Shown here: one piece after another, positions 42,725 to 51,560 of the stretch | Layout: every line of letters begins with the position of its first letter | How positions within the stretch are numbered: position 1 is the stretch's first letter | DNA from: Rhodoferax sp. | GTDB taxonomy: Bacteria > Pseudomonadota > Gammaproteobacteria > Burkholderiales > Burkholderiaceae_C | Direction of reading: 5' to 3' | Assembly: GCA_030645355.1 (NCBI GenBank) | Contig: JAUSNJ010000127.1 | Span: forward strand, 1 to 64,000 | Length of the DNA: 64,000 nt | Translations under genes and position numbers: made by a program | Notes under the pieces: generated by a model | What the model was told of the DNA's origin: nothing | The model's database searches: none | Seen by the model: only the letters and a program-made list of their open reading frames with translations

Positions 42725-43741
42725 TTACTTGACCGTGTACAGCTTGTCGAACTGACCGCCGTCGTTGAAGTGCACCTTCTGGGCCTCGGCAAACGAGCCG
42801 AAGAACTCATCCACAGTGAACAGCTGGATGGGCTTGAAGGTGCTGGCGTATTTCTTCAGGATGGCCGGGTTGCTGGGGCGAATGGCGTGCTGGGCGGCAA
42901 TCTCCTGCCCGGCATCGGAGTAGAGAAAGTTCAGGTAGGCCCGGGCCTGTTCAGCCGTGCCCTTCTTGGCCACGGTGCGCTCCACGACGGCGACCGGGTT
43001 CTCGGCCACGATGGAGGTGCTGGGGTGGATGGCATCCACCTTGCCGGCGCCGAATTCCTTGTCCACCGACACCACTTCAGATTCGAACGTGATCAGCACG
43101 TCACCAATATTGCGCTGCAGGAAGATGGTGGTGGCGTCGCGTCCACCCTTGGCCAGCACCGGCACGTTCTTGTACAACTTGGCGACAAACTCCGCTGCCT
43201 GCGCGTCGGTGCCGCCCTTCTTGCGCACCGAGCCCCAGGCCGCCAGATAGGCCATGCGGCCGTTGCCGCCGGTCTTGGGGTTGACGACGATGACCTGCAC
43301 GCCGGGCTTGACCAGGTCGTCCCAGTCCTTGATGTTCTTGGGGTTGCCATTGCGGGTCAAAAACAGCATGGTCGAGCTGGTGGGTGCCGCGTTGTGCGGG
43401 AAGCGCTTGGTCCAGTCTTTGGCCACGATGCCGGAGCTGGCCAGGAACTCCACGTCGGTGGTGGTGTTCATGGTCACCACATCGGCCTCCAGCCCGTCGT
43501 TCACGGCCCGCGCCTGTGCGCTGGAGCCAGCGTGGCTCTGGTCGATCTTGATGTCTTTGCCGGTGGTCTTCTTGTAGTTGGCGATGAAGGCGGCGTTGAT
43601 GTCCTTGTAGAACTCGCGCGCCACGTCGTACGACACGTTGAGCAGGGTAGTAGTTTGAGCTGCTACAAAATTGCTAGCTGTAAGCGCAATAACGGCGAGG
43701 GCCAAGCGGGTTTTTTGTTTGAGAGTCTTAAACGTAGTCAT
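42725..43741 (-). CDS. sbp: Periplasmic sulfate-binding protein Sbp
   Basis: A 338-residue binding protein with a signal peptide ending at 'NFVAAQ'. The mature start 'TLLNVSYDVAREFYKDINAA', then 'QSHAGSSAQARAVNDGLEAD', '[20 protein letters not shown]' and 'KTGGNGRMAYLAAW', are classic Sbp blocks. Its ATG overlaps the stop of the RBBP9-like hydrolase by four bases. Part of the signal peptide is encoded by DNA resembling the dispersed palindromic element. Confidence 0.93.
   Translation of the reverse strand: MTTFKTLKQKTRLALAVIALTASNFVAAQTTTLLNVSYDVAREFYKDINAAFIANYKKTTGKDIKIDQSHAGSSAQARAVNDGLEADVVTMNTTTDVEFLASSGIVAKDWTKRFPHNAAPTSSTMLFLTRNGNPKNIKDWDDLVKPGVQVIVVNPKTGGNGRMAYLAAWGSVRKKGGTDAQAAEFVAKLYKNVPVLAKGGRDATTIFLQRNIGDVLITFESEVVSVDKEFGAGKVDAIHPSTSIVAENPVAVVERTVAKKGTAEQARAYLNFLYSDAGQEIAAQHAIRPSNPAILKKYASTFKPIQLFTVDEFFGSFAEAQKVHFNDGGQFDKLYTVK
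43648..43704 (-). repeat. AGCCCTC-type element overlapping the sbp signal peptide
   Basis: On the minus strand TTGGCCCTCGCCGTTATTGC is followed by GCTAGC and GTAGCAGCTC...CTACTAC. The block order resembles the dispersed element but the core has diverged (GGCCCTCGCC). It encodes LALAVIALTASNFVAA, a working signal peptide core. Weakest member of the set. Confidence 0.3.
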
Positions 43742-44331
43742 GGTGTGGTCTCCAAAGCGGGTTGTATGTGGGGTACGGCGGCCACGGGCGCGACCCAGCC
43801 TTCACCCACCAGGGATTGCAGCAGCGCCAGGCCCAGCGGCCAGGCACCGAAGCCGGATTCAATATTGATGTGACCCGCGTTCTGCAGGCGCACGAATTCG
43901 CTGCCCCAGGCGCGGGCATAGGCGCCGGCCGTGCGCACCGGGCAATACGGGTCGTTGTTGCTGGCGACGATGATGCTGCGGTACGGCAGCGCTTGGTAGG
44001 GCACCGGCGCAAAGTCGGCCAGCACGCCGCGCCGCTCGGGGTCGGCCGGGGCCACCAGCAGCGCGCCCTGGATGCGCTGGGCTGCTTGAAGCGGCAGGTG
44101 CACCGTGGCCATGCAACCCAGGCTGTGGGCGGCAATCACCACCGGTGCGTCGGCCTGCAGAATCTGCCGTGCCAGCGAGTCGACCCAGGCCTGGCGGGAA
44201 GGTGTGATCCAGTCGTCCTGCTGCACCCGCACGACACCCCGCAGCTGCTCAGCCCACAGGCTTTGCCAGTGGCCAGGCCCGGAGTCGCGCCAGCCGGGCA
44301 CGATGATGATGGTGGGGGATATGCAGGACAT
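43738..44331 (-). CDS. RBBP9/YdeN-type serine hydrolase
   Basis: About 197 residues from ATG 44331 ('MSCISPTIIIVPGWRDSGPG'); an in-frame GTG at 44373 would add 14 residues. The opening 'IVPGWRDSGPGHWQSLW' is the RBBP9-family signature. The nucleophile Ser is in 'AAHSLGCMA', and the His is probably in 'NAGHINIESG'. The natural substrate of this family is mostly unknown. Its stop overlaps the sbp start, so it is the first gene of the sulfate importer operon, which is unusual. Confidence 0.82.
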   Translation of the reverse strand: MSCISPTIIIVPGWRDSGPGHWQSLWAEQLRGVVRVQQDDWITPSRQAWVDSLARQILQADAPVVIAAHSLGCMATVHLPLQAAQRIQGALLVAPADPERRGVLADFAPVPYQALPYRSIIVASNNDPYCPVRTAGAYARAWGSEFVRLQNAGHINIESGFGAWPLGLALLQSLVGEGWVAPVAAVPHIQPALETTP

Positions 44332-44412
44332 GGGTGCTGACGAATCGGATGAAGGGCCATTGTCAGCAGCCACACTTAAAACACCAACGACTGTTTTCTT
44401 GTTTGTTTATGC

Positions 44413-46719
44413 TCAGATGTGAATATGAGGACCGAGCTTCAGCGTGGGGCCGGCAGCGCGCCAGCGTTGCAGCCAGGTTTCTGCCGCGTCCGGGCGGCCA
44501 AAGAAATACCCCTGGTGCACCACGGTGCCGTGCTGGTTCAGGAAGTCGGCCTGCTCCTGGGTCTCCACCCCTTCGGCCACGACCTTCAGGTGCATGTGCC
44601 CGGCCACCGCCAGAATCGATTCGATCAGCGCGGCATCGCTGGCATTGCTGGTCGCATCCTGTACAAAGGTCTTGTCAATTTTGATCTCGTGGATGGGCAG
44701 CCGCTTCAGGTAGGCCAGTGAGGAGTAGCCGGTACCAAAGTCGTCAATGGAGAACTGGATGCCGCGTTCGGCCAGCAGCTTCATCTTGGCGATCACATCG
44801 TCGATGTCGTCGATGACCAGGCTTTCGGTGAACTCCAGCGTCAGGCAGGACGGGTCGGCACCGGTCAGGGCCAGCACTTCCTGCAGCCACAGCGTGAAGG
44901 TGGCCTGGCGGAAATGCCGCGCACTGACGTTGACCGAAAGCATCAGCGCACGCCCGGCACGCTGCTCCTGGGCCACCAGGCGGCAGGCCTCGGTCATCAC
45001 CCAGACCCCCAGTTCGACAATCAGGTCGGACTCTTCCGCAATCGCAATGAAGTTTGCAGGCGGCACCAGGCCGCGCTGGGGGTGCTGCCAGCGCACCAGC
45101 ACCTCGGCGCCCACCCAGTGTCCGTCGGCATCCACCTGCGGCTGCAGGTACAGCCGCAGTTCTCCGGCCCGGATGCCAAGGCGCAGCTCGCTGTCGATGA
45201 CAAAGCGCTCCTGCACCCGTGCGTCCATGCTGGGGTCGAAGAACGCGACGCGGGCGCCACCGGCATCCTTGCTGCGGTGCATGGCGGTCTGGGCCCGCCG
45301 GAAGATCTCCTGCACGGAGTCGTCATCACCCTTGGGAAACAGCGTGATGCCCTGGCTGACGGTCAGGGTCAGGTCGGCATGGCCATCCACGGCGAACGGC
45401 AGCCGCAGTTCTTCCTGCACCTTGTTGGCAACGGCCATCGCCCGGGGCGCTGCGGCCTCGGGGCTTGCGCCCAGGTTTTCGAGCAGGATGGCGAACTCGG
45501 CGGAGGCCACGCGCGCCAGGGTGTCGCCGTTGCGCAGCAGCCGGGTGACGCGCGGGCTCAGCGATTTGAGCAGCTCGTCGCCCGCCACCGGGCCCCGCGC
45601 ATCGTTGACGTCCTTGAAGCGGTCCACATTGATGACGATCAGCGCACGGCAGTCATTGCCGCGCCGCGCCGATGCCAGCACGAGCCCGATGCGGTCCATC
45701 AGCAGTGTGCGGTTGGGCAGTCCGGTCAGCGGGTCGAAATGCGTGAGGCGCTGGATCTCGTCGCGCGCCTGGCGCATGGCCGTCAGGTTCTTGGTGATCG
45801 CGACATAGTGCGAGATGTGCCCGTCGGCCTGGCGAATCGGTGCCACTACAGCAGACTCGACAATCACTTCACCGTTCTTGCGGCGGTTCAGGAACTCGCC
45901 CCGCCACGGCAAGCCCTGCCCCAGGTAGGACCACAGCTGCTCGAACACCGCCGGCTCCATCTGGCCCGAGGTCAGGAACCGGGGATTTTGCCCAATCGCC
46001 TCCTCGCGTGAATAGCCGCTGTTGATGACAAAGGCATCGTTGACATACTCGATGCGCGGCTCCAGGTTGGTGATGACCACATTCTCCGGGCTCTGCTCCA
46101 CCGCGAGAGAGAGCTTGCGCAGCTCTGCCTCCTGCGCCTGCAGCGCACGCGTGCTGTCCTGCGCACGCGTCAACTGCCGCAGGTAGCTGCGGCGAATCAA
46201 CAGGGTCAGCGTCGCCGTCAGGCCCAGGACAATGAGTACAAAGACCAGCTTGATCCGCCCACCGCCGTCCACCACGGGCTGCGAGACGCTGATGGGGTTG
46301 TCCGCATAGAAATACAGCAGGGCCGCAGCTGTCAGGGCGTAAAGGGTCTTGGTCGGTGCATCACCCAGCAGCCAGCCACAGACGACGATGAGCACCGGGT
46401 AGTTCAGCAGATTGGGGGCATCCAGACCGCCATTCTTTGCCACCTGCACCGTGATGATGGCCCACATGCACCAGACCGCGAACTCCGATGCGTGGCGCTC
46501 GTGCCCCTGGCGCAACAGCAGCAGAGTGACGATCCCGATCAGGCTCACAACCAGATTGAGTCCAACCTGCAGGGGAGGTGCACCGCCGCTGGCACCCAGA
46601 GCCGCCGCCAGTAGCAAGCCCGCCGCCACCAGCACCCAGCCGATCAAGCGCAGCACCCCGGCGATGAGGGCATCCTCGGGTGTGGGTGGCGAAACGAGAT
46701 CTGGTGCAGGTGCAGTCAA
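44413..46719 (-). CDS. Membrane PAS-GGDEF-EAL protein, probable c-di-GMP phosphodiesterase
   Basis: A 768-residue protein with a TTG start (46719), the first usable start after an upstream stop. About six hydrophobic segments lie in residues 20-185, followed by a PAS/PAC domain about 205-315 ('PENVVITNLEPRIEYVNDAF'), GGDEF about 330-490, and EAL about 505-755. The GGDEF motif is lost ('RVASAEFAILL'), so cyclase activity is unlikely. EAL residues are kept: EVL in 'GAEVLVRWQHP', Asn in 'LSVNVSARHF', Glu in 'LEFTES', 'DDFGTGYSSLAYLKRLP', Lys in 'IKIDKTF' and 'AEGVE'. This fits an active c-di-GMP phosphodiesterase with a possible GTP-sensing GGDEF. Confidence 0.88.
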   Translation of the reverse strand: MTAPAPDLVSPPTPEDALIAGVLRLIGWVLVAAGLLLAAALGASGGAPPLQVGLNLVVSLIGIVTLLLLRQGHERHASEFAVWCMWAIITVQVAKNGGLDAPNLLNYPVLIVVCGWLLGDAPTKTLYALTAAALLYFYADNPISVSQPVVDGGGRIKLVFVLIVLGLTATLTLLIRRSYLRQLTRAQDSTRALQAQEAELRKLSLAVEQSPENVVITNLEPRIEYVNDAFVINSGYSREEAIGQNPRFLTSGQMEPAVFEQLWSYLGQGLPWRGEFLNRRKNGEVIVESAVVAPIRQADGHISHYVAITKNLTAMRQARDEIQRLTHFDPLTGLPNRTLLMDRIGLVLASARRGNDCRALIVINVDRFKDVNDARGPVAGDELLKSLSPRVTRLLRNGDTLARVASAEFAILLENLGASPEAAAPRAMAVANKVQEELRLPFAVDGHADLTLTVSQGITLFPKGDDDSVQEIFRRAQTAMHRSKDAGGARVAFFDPSMDARVQERFVIDSELRLGIRAGELRLYLQPQVDADGHWVGAEVLVRWQHPQRGLVPPANFIAIAEESDLIVELGVWVMTEACRLVAQEQRAGRALMLSVNVSARHFRQATFTLWLQEVLALTGADPSCLTLEFTESLVIDDIDDVIAKMKLLAERGIQFSIDDFGTGYSSLAYLKRLPIHEIKIDKTFVQDATSNASDAALIESILAVAGHMHLKVVAEGVETQEQADFLNQHGTVVHQGYFFGRPDAAETWLQRWRAAGPTLKLGPHIHI

Positions 46720-46800
46720 CAGAGCGGCCGTTCGATAGGGTATGAACTGGAACGGTCATTCTATCGACGGCGCGCCGAAAGCGGCGCGGTTTCTCTTGCG

Positions 46801-48096
46801 TCAGACCGCGGCCAGCGCCTGCTCCAGATCCGCCAGCAGATCGTCGATGTGCTCGATGCCGACCGACAGGCGCACCGCGTCTTCGCTGACGCCGGCCTTG
46901 GCCAGTTCTTCCGGCGACAACTGGCGGTGCGTGGTGGAGGCCGGGTGCGTGGCCAGCGACTTGGCGTCGCCGATGTTGACCAGGCGGGTGAAGAGCTGCA
47001 GCGCATCCAGGAAGCGCGCGCCAGCGGCCAGGCCTTCGCCCGGTGCGGACTTCACGCCAAAGGTCAACAGGCCACTGGCCTTGCCGCCCAGGTATTTCTG
47101 CGCCAGTGCGTGGTCCGGGTGGCTGGGCAAGCCTGCGTAGCTGACCCAGGCCACCTTGGCGTGGCTTTGCAGGAACTGGGCCACGCGCAGCGTGTTGCTG
47201 TTGATGCGGTCCATGCGCAACGCCAGCGTCTCGATGCCTTGCAGGATCAGGAAAGCGTTGAACGGAGAGAGAGCCGCGCCGGTATTGCGCAGCGGCACCA
47301 CGCGGGCGCGGCCAATGTAGGCCGCCGGGCCCAGGGCTTGGGTGTAGACCACGCCGTGGTAGCTGGGGTCCGGCTCGTTCAGGCGCTTGAACTTGGCCTT
47401 GTGCTGGGCCCACGGGAATTTTCCGGAATCGATGATGGCGCCACCCAGGCTGTTGCCGTGACCGCCCAGGTATTTGGTGAGCGACTGCACCACGATGTCG
47501 GCACCGTGCTCGATCGGACGCAACAGGTAAGGCGTGGCCACCGTGTTGTCCACGATCAGCGGCACGCCATGGCGGTGGGCAATTTCTGCAATGGCCGCAA
47601 TGTCGGTCACCGTGCCCTGCGGGTTGCTGATGGACTCGATGAACACGGCCTTGGTCTTGTCGTCAAACAGGGCCTCGAAGCTGGCCAGGTTGCGCAAATC
47701 GGCGAAGCGTGTGGTGATGCCGAACTGCGGCAGCGTGTGGGCGAACAGGTTGTAGGTGCCGCCATACAGCGCGGTGCTGGCAATGATGTTGTCACCGGCC
47801 TCGGCAATGGTCTGGATGGCATAGGTCACGGCCGCCTGGCCCGATGCCAGCGCCAACGCGGCAATGCCGCCCTCCAGGGCCGCCACGCGCTGCTCCAGCA
47901 CGTCGCTCGTCGGGTTCATGATGCGGGTGTAGATGTTGCCCGGCACCTTCAGGTCAAACAGGTCGGCACCGTGCTGGGCGCTGTCAAACGCATAGGCCAC
48001 GGTCTGGTAGATGGGCACCGCCACCGCCTTGGTGGTGGGGTCGGGCGAGTAGCCAGCGTGGACGGATTGGGTTTCAAATTTCCAGGATGCGGACAT
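46801..48096 (-). CDS. metY: O-acetylhomoserine sulfhydrylase (aminocarboxypropyltransferase)
   Basis: A 431-residue PLP enzyme of the Cys/Met metabolism family. 'FETQSVHAGYSPDPTTKAVA' at the start and 'YTRIMNPTSDVLEQRVAALE' are typical of the MetY group. The PLP lysine is in 'VQSLTKYLGGHGNSLGG' near 206, and 'SSHPASTTH'-like 'LATHPASTTHRQL' lies near the end. It joins O-acetylhomoserine with sulfide to give homocysteine. Its place between two sulfate-uptake loci fits sulfur assimilation. Confidence 0.92.
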   Translation of the reverse strand: MSASWKFETQSVHAGYSPDPTTKAVAVPIYQTVAYAFDSAQHGADLFDLKVPGNIYTRIMNPTSDVLEQRVAALEGGIAALALASGQAAVTYAIQTIAEAGDNIIASTALYGGTYNLFAHTLPQFGITTRFADLRNLASFEALFDDKTKAVFIESISNPQGTVTDIAAIAEIAHRHGVPLIVDNTVATPYLLRPIEHGADIVVQSLTKYLGGHGNSLGGAIIDSGKFPWAQHKAKFKRLNEPDPSYHGVVYTQALGPAAYIGRARVVPLRNTGAALSPFNAFLILQGIETLALRMDRINSNTLRVAQFLQSHAKVAWVSYAGLPSHPDHALAQKYLGGKASGLLTFGVKSAPGEGLAAGARFLDALQLFTRLVNIGDAKSLATHPASTTHRQLSPEELAKAGVSEDAVRLSVGIEHIDDLLADLEQALAAV

Positions 48097-48136
48097 GGAT
48101 GGCTTTCGTGGTTAGAGATGGTGACAGAACTGGGTC

Positions 48137-48186
48137 GCTATGATTTTAGTAGCTACCTAGGCCGATTTGACGAGGGCTGCTGTTCA
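48137..48186 (-). repeat. Dispersed palindromic element, AGCCCTCGT type
   Basis: On the minus strand CAGCAGCCCTCGTCAAATCG is followed by GTAGCTACTAAAATCATAGC. The core AGCCCTCGTCAAAT is the same as in the copy at 58.0 kb. It lies upstream of metY (minus strand), within its likely 5' region. Confidence 0.55.
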
Positions 48187-48235
48187 AATTGCATCGACAT
48201 CCGCCCTTTGAAACCGGTCCGTGCGCGCTGGCGTA

Positions 48236-48400
48236 TCACGCCACCTTGCCGCGTATGTGCGAAAGCTCAGGAATCATCAGAAAGTCCAAGCCGGACAGCA
48301 CAATGCAGTGCTTCGGCACAGTCTGCGACAGCAGGTCCAGATGCACCTTGAGCACTGCGCTGTAGGTGGCCCTGTTCGCCGGAGCGTGACAACGTGTGCG
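48236..48400 (-). pseudogene. Possible relic: C-terminal tail of a lost gene
   Basis: Between the sbp2 stop and metY, the minus strand stays open for about 55 codons with a protein-like reading: 'ATYSAVLKVHLDLLSQTVPK', then 'HCIVLSGLDFLMIPELSHIR', stop TGA at 48236-48238. There is no start codon with a ribosome site and no full domain. The rest of 48097-48401 shows only the palindromic element. It may be a decayed gene end or chance. Confidence 0.3.
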
Positions 48401-48401
48401 C

Positions 48402-49430
48402 TTATTTTTTTACATAGATCTGGTCGAAGCTGCCGCCATCGGCAAAGTGCTCCTTGTCGGCCTTGGCCCAGCCGCCAAAGACGTCGTCGATCTTGAAAAG
48501 ATTGATCTTGGCAAACTGCTTGGCGTACTTGGCCTTGGCCTTCTCGGAAACGGCCGGGCGGTAGAAGTTCTTGCCGGCAATGTCCTGGCCTTCTTCGGTG
48601 TACAGGTACTCCAGATAGGCGGTGGCCACGGCACGGGTGCCTCGTCGGTCCACGTTCTTGTCGACGACCGCCACGGCCGGTTCGGCCAGGATGCTCAAGG
48701 AAGGCGCGACGATGTCGAACTTGGAGCCGAACTCCTTCTCCAGCAGATAGGCCTCGTTCTCCCAGGCGATCAGCACATCGCCCTGGGCGCGCTGGGCAAA
48801 GGTGATGGTGGAGCCGCGCGCACCGGTGTCCAGAATTGGCACGTTGGCGTACAGCTTGGCGACAAACTCTTTCGCCTTTGCATCACTGCCGAACTTGCGC
48901 TTGGCAAACTCCCAGGCCGCCAGGTAGTTCCAGCGCGCGCCGCCGGAGGTCTTGGGGTTGGGCGTGATGACCTTCACGTCGGGACGGATCAGGTCATCCC
49001 AGTCCTTGATGTTTTTGGGATTGCCCTGGCGCACGGCCAGCACGATGGTCGAGGTGTAGGGCGAGGCGTTGTGTGGCAGCTTCTTTTGCCAGTCGGCAGA
49101 GAGCCAGCCGCCGTTCTTGACCAGCGCGTCGGTGTCACCGGCCAGGGCGAGTGTGGCCACGTCGGCATCCAGACCGTCGATGATGGAGCGCGCCTGCTTG
49201 CCCGAGCCGCCGTGGGATTGCTTGATGCTCACGTCCTGCCCGGTCTTGGCCTTCCAGTGTTTGGTAAAGGCGGCGTTGAACTCGACATACAGCTCGCGGG
49301 TCGGGTCATAGGAGACATTGAGCAGCTCAACGGCCTTGGGTTGGGCGGCGGTGGTGAATGCGGCGCCGGCCAGCGTGGCGGCGATGGCCAGCGTGGTGAA
49401 GACACGGCGGGTTGGGAAGCGGTTTGGCAT
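48402..49430 (-). CDS. sbp: Periplasmic sulfate/thiosulfate-binding protein, second copy
   Basis: A 342-residue protein; ATG 49430 follows CCGGAG. The signal peptide ends near 'AAFTTAAQ'. Sbp blocks are visible: '[20 protein letters not shown]', '[20 protein letters not shown]', '[20 protein letters not shown]' and '[17 protein letters not shown]'. It differs clearly from the Sbp at 42725 and has no transport genes of its own, so it may share CysTWA and widen the range (sulfate and thiosulfate, inference). Confidence 0.9.
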   Translation of the reverse strand: MPNRFPTRRVFTTLAIAATLAGAAFTTAAQPKAVELLNVSYDPTRELYVEFNAAFTKHWKAKTGQDVSIKQSHGGSGKQARSIIDGLDADVATLALAGDTDALVKNGGWLSADWQKKLPHNASPYTSTIVLAVRQGNPKNIKDWDDLIRPDVKVITPNPKTSGGARWNYLAAWEFAKRKFGSDAKAKEFVAKLYANVPILDTGARGSTITFAQRAQGDVLIAWENEAYLLEKEFGSKFDIVAPSLSILAEPAVAVVDKNVDRRGTRAVATAYLEYLYTEEGQDIAGKNFYRPAVSEKAKAKYAKQFAKINLFKIDDVFGGWAKADKEHFADGGSFDQIYVKK

Positions 49431-49490
49431 GTGAAACTCCGGAGAATGGCAACGCAACAATGCGATGGGTTGGATTCTGGGAGTTCGTTG

Positions 49491-49523
49491 TTAAAACTGG
49501 AACTACTGATTTTTCAGTTTTAA
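49491..49523. promoter_or_regulatory. Inverted repeat in the divergent sbp2/binding-protein region
   Basis: TTAAAACTG (49491-49499) pairs with CAGTTTTAA (49515-49523) around a 15-base spacer. It lies 61 bases upstream of sbp2 and 150 bases upstream of the divergent gene, in an AT-rich patch. It could be an operator for a dimeric regulator; no named consensus was matched. Confidence 0.4.
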
Positions 49524-49673
49524 ATAGCCAAATCATCTATAGACGCCATGTGGGTCGCACGGGTCCGTCGTCTGGACAACGTGTCAATGGGCAATTTTTT
49601 GATGCAAAGGCGTGTGTCGCGGAGTATGCTGGGACGCTTATCGTTGGGCCAAGCACAACTTGAGATGATCACG

Positions 49674-50447
49674 ATGCATATGTTGCGTGCCTTTGTTTTG
49701 GCGGCCTCGCTGGCGGCCATGGCGGGTGCCTGGGCAGCCGATGTGGACGTGTTTGGCAGCGACTACTCCATTCCCAAAGCTTTTGTCCAGAATGGCGAAA
49801 ACAAGGGCGTCCTGGTCGATATCCTGAAGTACGTTGACGAACGGCTTCCCAACCACCAGTTCACGATCAAGCTGGCACCGTGGAGCCGCGCATACAAGAA
49901 CGCGGTGGATGGCGAAGGGGGTATCGTTGGCATATCCAAGACCGCTGAGCGCGAGGCTTTGTTTGACTATTCCGAGGCCCTGTACACGGACACCGTGGTG
50001 ATCGTGGTGCTGGCAGGCAAGGCATTTGATTTCAAGACCATCGCGGACTTGCATGGCAAGACCATAGGCATAGGCCGACGCGGCTCCTACGGGGATGACT
50101 TCGACAATGCCCTGAAGGCCGGTCTGTTCCGACTGGAGGAAGACAACGGCCCCGCCAATCGCCTGCGCAAGTTGTTGGCCGGGCGCATGGACGGGGGCTT
50201 GTTCAACGGCGGCGCCGCGGGCTTTCTGCAAGTGCTCCAGGAAGACCGTGAGCTGTATGCGCTGCGGGACAAATTTGCGGTGCTTGCTGTGCCGCTGAAG
50301 ATTGATCCCAACTACCTTGCCTTCGCCAAAAGCATGCGCCAGCAAGACCTGTTGAATGAGGTGAACAAAATCTTGCGCGTGGGCCATGCCAACGGTGATC
50401 TCGCGCGCATCACAGGCGCGGGGTTGAGCAAGGCCGCAGGCCGTTAG
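49674..50447 (+). CDS. Family 3-like periplasmic binding protein (amino-acid-type fold)
   Basis: About 257 residues; the start is ATG 49674 (49665 and 49680 are possible). The signal peptide ends near 'MAGAWAAD'. Features of the PBPb/family 3 fold include 'YSIPKAFVQNGENKGVLVDI', 'PWSRAYKNAVDGEGGIVGIS' and 'LHGKTIGIGRRGSYGDDFDN'. There are no permease or ATPase genes beside it, so it may be an orphan sensor or binding component. The ligand is unknown. Confidence 0.75.
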   Translation: MHMLRAFVLAASLAAMAGAWAADVDVFGSDYSIPKAFVQNGENKGVLVDILKYVDERLPNHQFTIKLAPWSRAYKNAVDGEGGIVGISKTAEREALFDYSEALYTDTVVIVVLAGKAFDFKTIADLHGKTIGIGRRGSYGDDFDNALKAGLFRLEEDNGPANRLRKLLAGRMDGGLFNGGAAGFLQVLQEDRELYALRDKFAVLAVPLKIDPNYLAFAKSMRQQDLLNEVNKILRVGHANGDLARITGAGLSKAAGR

Positions 50448-50464
50448 CGCGCATGCGGCTCTCA

Positions 50465-50540
50465 AGTAAACGCCGGGCCGCCCCAAGTTGACTTGCACCC
50501 CCTCGGGGGGCCAGCCGCAAGGCTGGGCAGGGGGCACTCA
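50465..50540. repeat. GC-rich hairpin repeat between convergent genes
   Basis: The stretch holds CCCCCT...AGGGGG enclosing CCAGCC-GCAA-GGCTGG, a stem with a GNRA-type loop. It starts with CGCCGGGCCGCCCC. It lies between two convergent genes and may act as a bidirectional transcription end without a T run. Similar GC-rich repeats are common in Comamonadaceae as far as I recall; I see no second copy here. Confidence 0.5.
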
Positions 50541-50546
50541 GTGTGA

Positions 50547-51440
50547 TCACCCGAACAACTGCCCCCGCGCCGCATCGGTGATCGCCACCACGCAGGGGTG
50601 GGTGATGCGCCGCTCCACCGATACGGCGTAAAACTCATCGACCAGCTCGTCGGTCTGGCCAATCACCTCTACGCCAAACTGGGCCACGGTGTCCTGCTCC
50701 ATCACAGTCGGCGCGATAAACGCACCGCGCCCCTCGCGGCCAAAGGCGCTCATCAGGGCCGCATCGTCAAACTCACCAATGATGCGCGGGTGGATCTGGT
50801 GGCGGGTCAACCAGCCCTCCAACTGCTGGCGCACCGAGGCCTGGGCACCGGGGATCAGCAGCGGGAAGTCGTTCAGGCATTGGGGAAAGCCGCCTTTGAG
50901 TTGGCGCTTAAGTTCGGGTGCGCAGAAAAAACTCATGGCGGTGCGCCCCAGCGGGTGGTTGAAGGCCTTGACGTTGAGGCGCTTGGACATGGGCTCATCG
51001 GCGATCACCAGGTCCAACCGGTTCAACGCCAACTGCGCCAGCAGGTCCGGGAACTTGCCCTCGTGGCACACCAGGCGCACCGGCTCGGCCACGGCCAGGG
51101 CAGGCTCCAGCAGGCGGTAAGCAATGGACTTGGTCACGGAGTCGGCCACGCCCACCTTGAAATCCAGCAGGCGCTGACCGCCGTGGGCCTGGCGCAGCGC
51201 GGTTTCCAGTTCGCTACCCAGCGTGAAGATCTGGTCGGCGTAGCCCATGGCGAGGTGGCCGTCTTCCGTGAGTTCGAGCCGGCGACCGCTCTTTCGAAAC
51301 AGTTTGCGACCCAGCCAGTCTTCCAGCAGCTTGATCTGGCCGGACAGGGTTTGCGGTGTTGTGTGTAACTGCTCACCTGCGCGCATGACACCGCCGGCTT
51401 TGGCAGTGACCCAAAAGTAATGCAAGTGTTTGAAGTTCAT
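50547..51440 (-). CDS. nhaR: NhaR-like LysR-family transcriptional activator
   Basis: A 297-residue regulator. ATG 51440 is chosen because AAAGG sits six bases before it; ATG 51446 is too close to that site. The start 'MNFKHLHYFWVTAKAGGVMR' and the HTH 'LHTTPQTLSGQIKLLEDWLG' match NhaR, as do 'VGVADSVTKSIAYRLLEPAL', 'LLIPGAQASVRQQLEGWL' and 'GEFDDAALMSAFG'. NhaR answers Na+ and activates nhaA in enterobacteria; no antiporter gene lies nearby, so the target is open. Confidence 0.85.
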   Translation of the reverse strand: MNFKHLHYFWVTAKAGGVMRAGEQLHTTPQTLSGQIKLLEDWLGRKLFRKSGRRLELTEDGHLAMGYADQIFTLGSELETALRQAHGGQRLLDFKVGVADSVTKSIAYRLLEPALAVAEPVRLVCHEGKFPDLLAQLALNRLDLVIADEPMSKRLNVKAFNHPLGRTAMSFFCAPELKRQLKGGFPQCLNDFPLLIPGAQASVRQQLEGWLTRHQIHPRIIGEFDDAALMSAFGREGRGAFIAPTVMEQDTVAQFGVEVIGQTDELVDEFYAVSVERRITHPCVVAITDAARGQLFG

Positions 51441-51481
51441 GGCCATCCTTTACATCGCATAAAACGAAGTTAAATAGTTAC

Positions 51482-51493
51482 AAATTCGAATTT
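51482..51493. promoter_or_regulatory. Perfect 12-bp palindrome between divergent regulators
   Basis: AAATTCGAATTT is a perfect palindrome in the 120-base region between nhaR-like (minus) and the Rrf2-like gene (plus). It may be an operator for one of them. No known consensus is matched. Confidence 0.3.
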
Positions 51494-51560
51494 ACACGAA
51501 GCATTTTGACACCTACATTCACACTTCACCAGCCACCTTCGTGCTGGAAGGAGTGATTCC

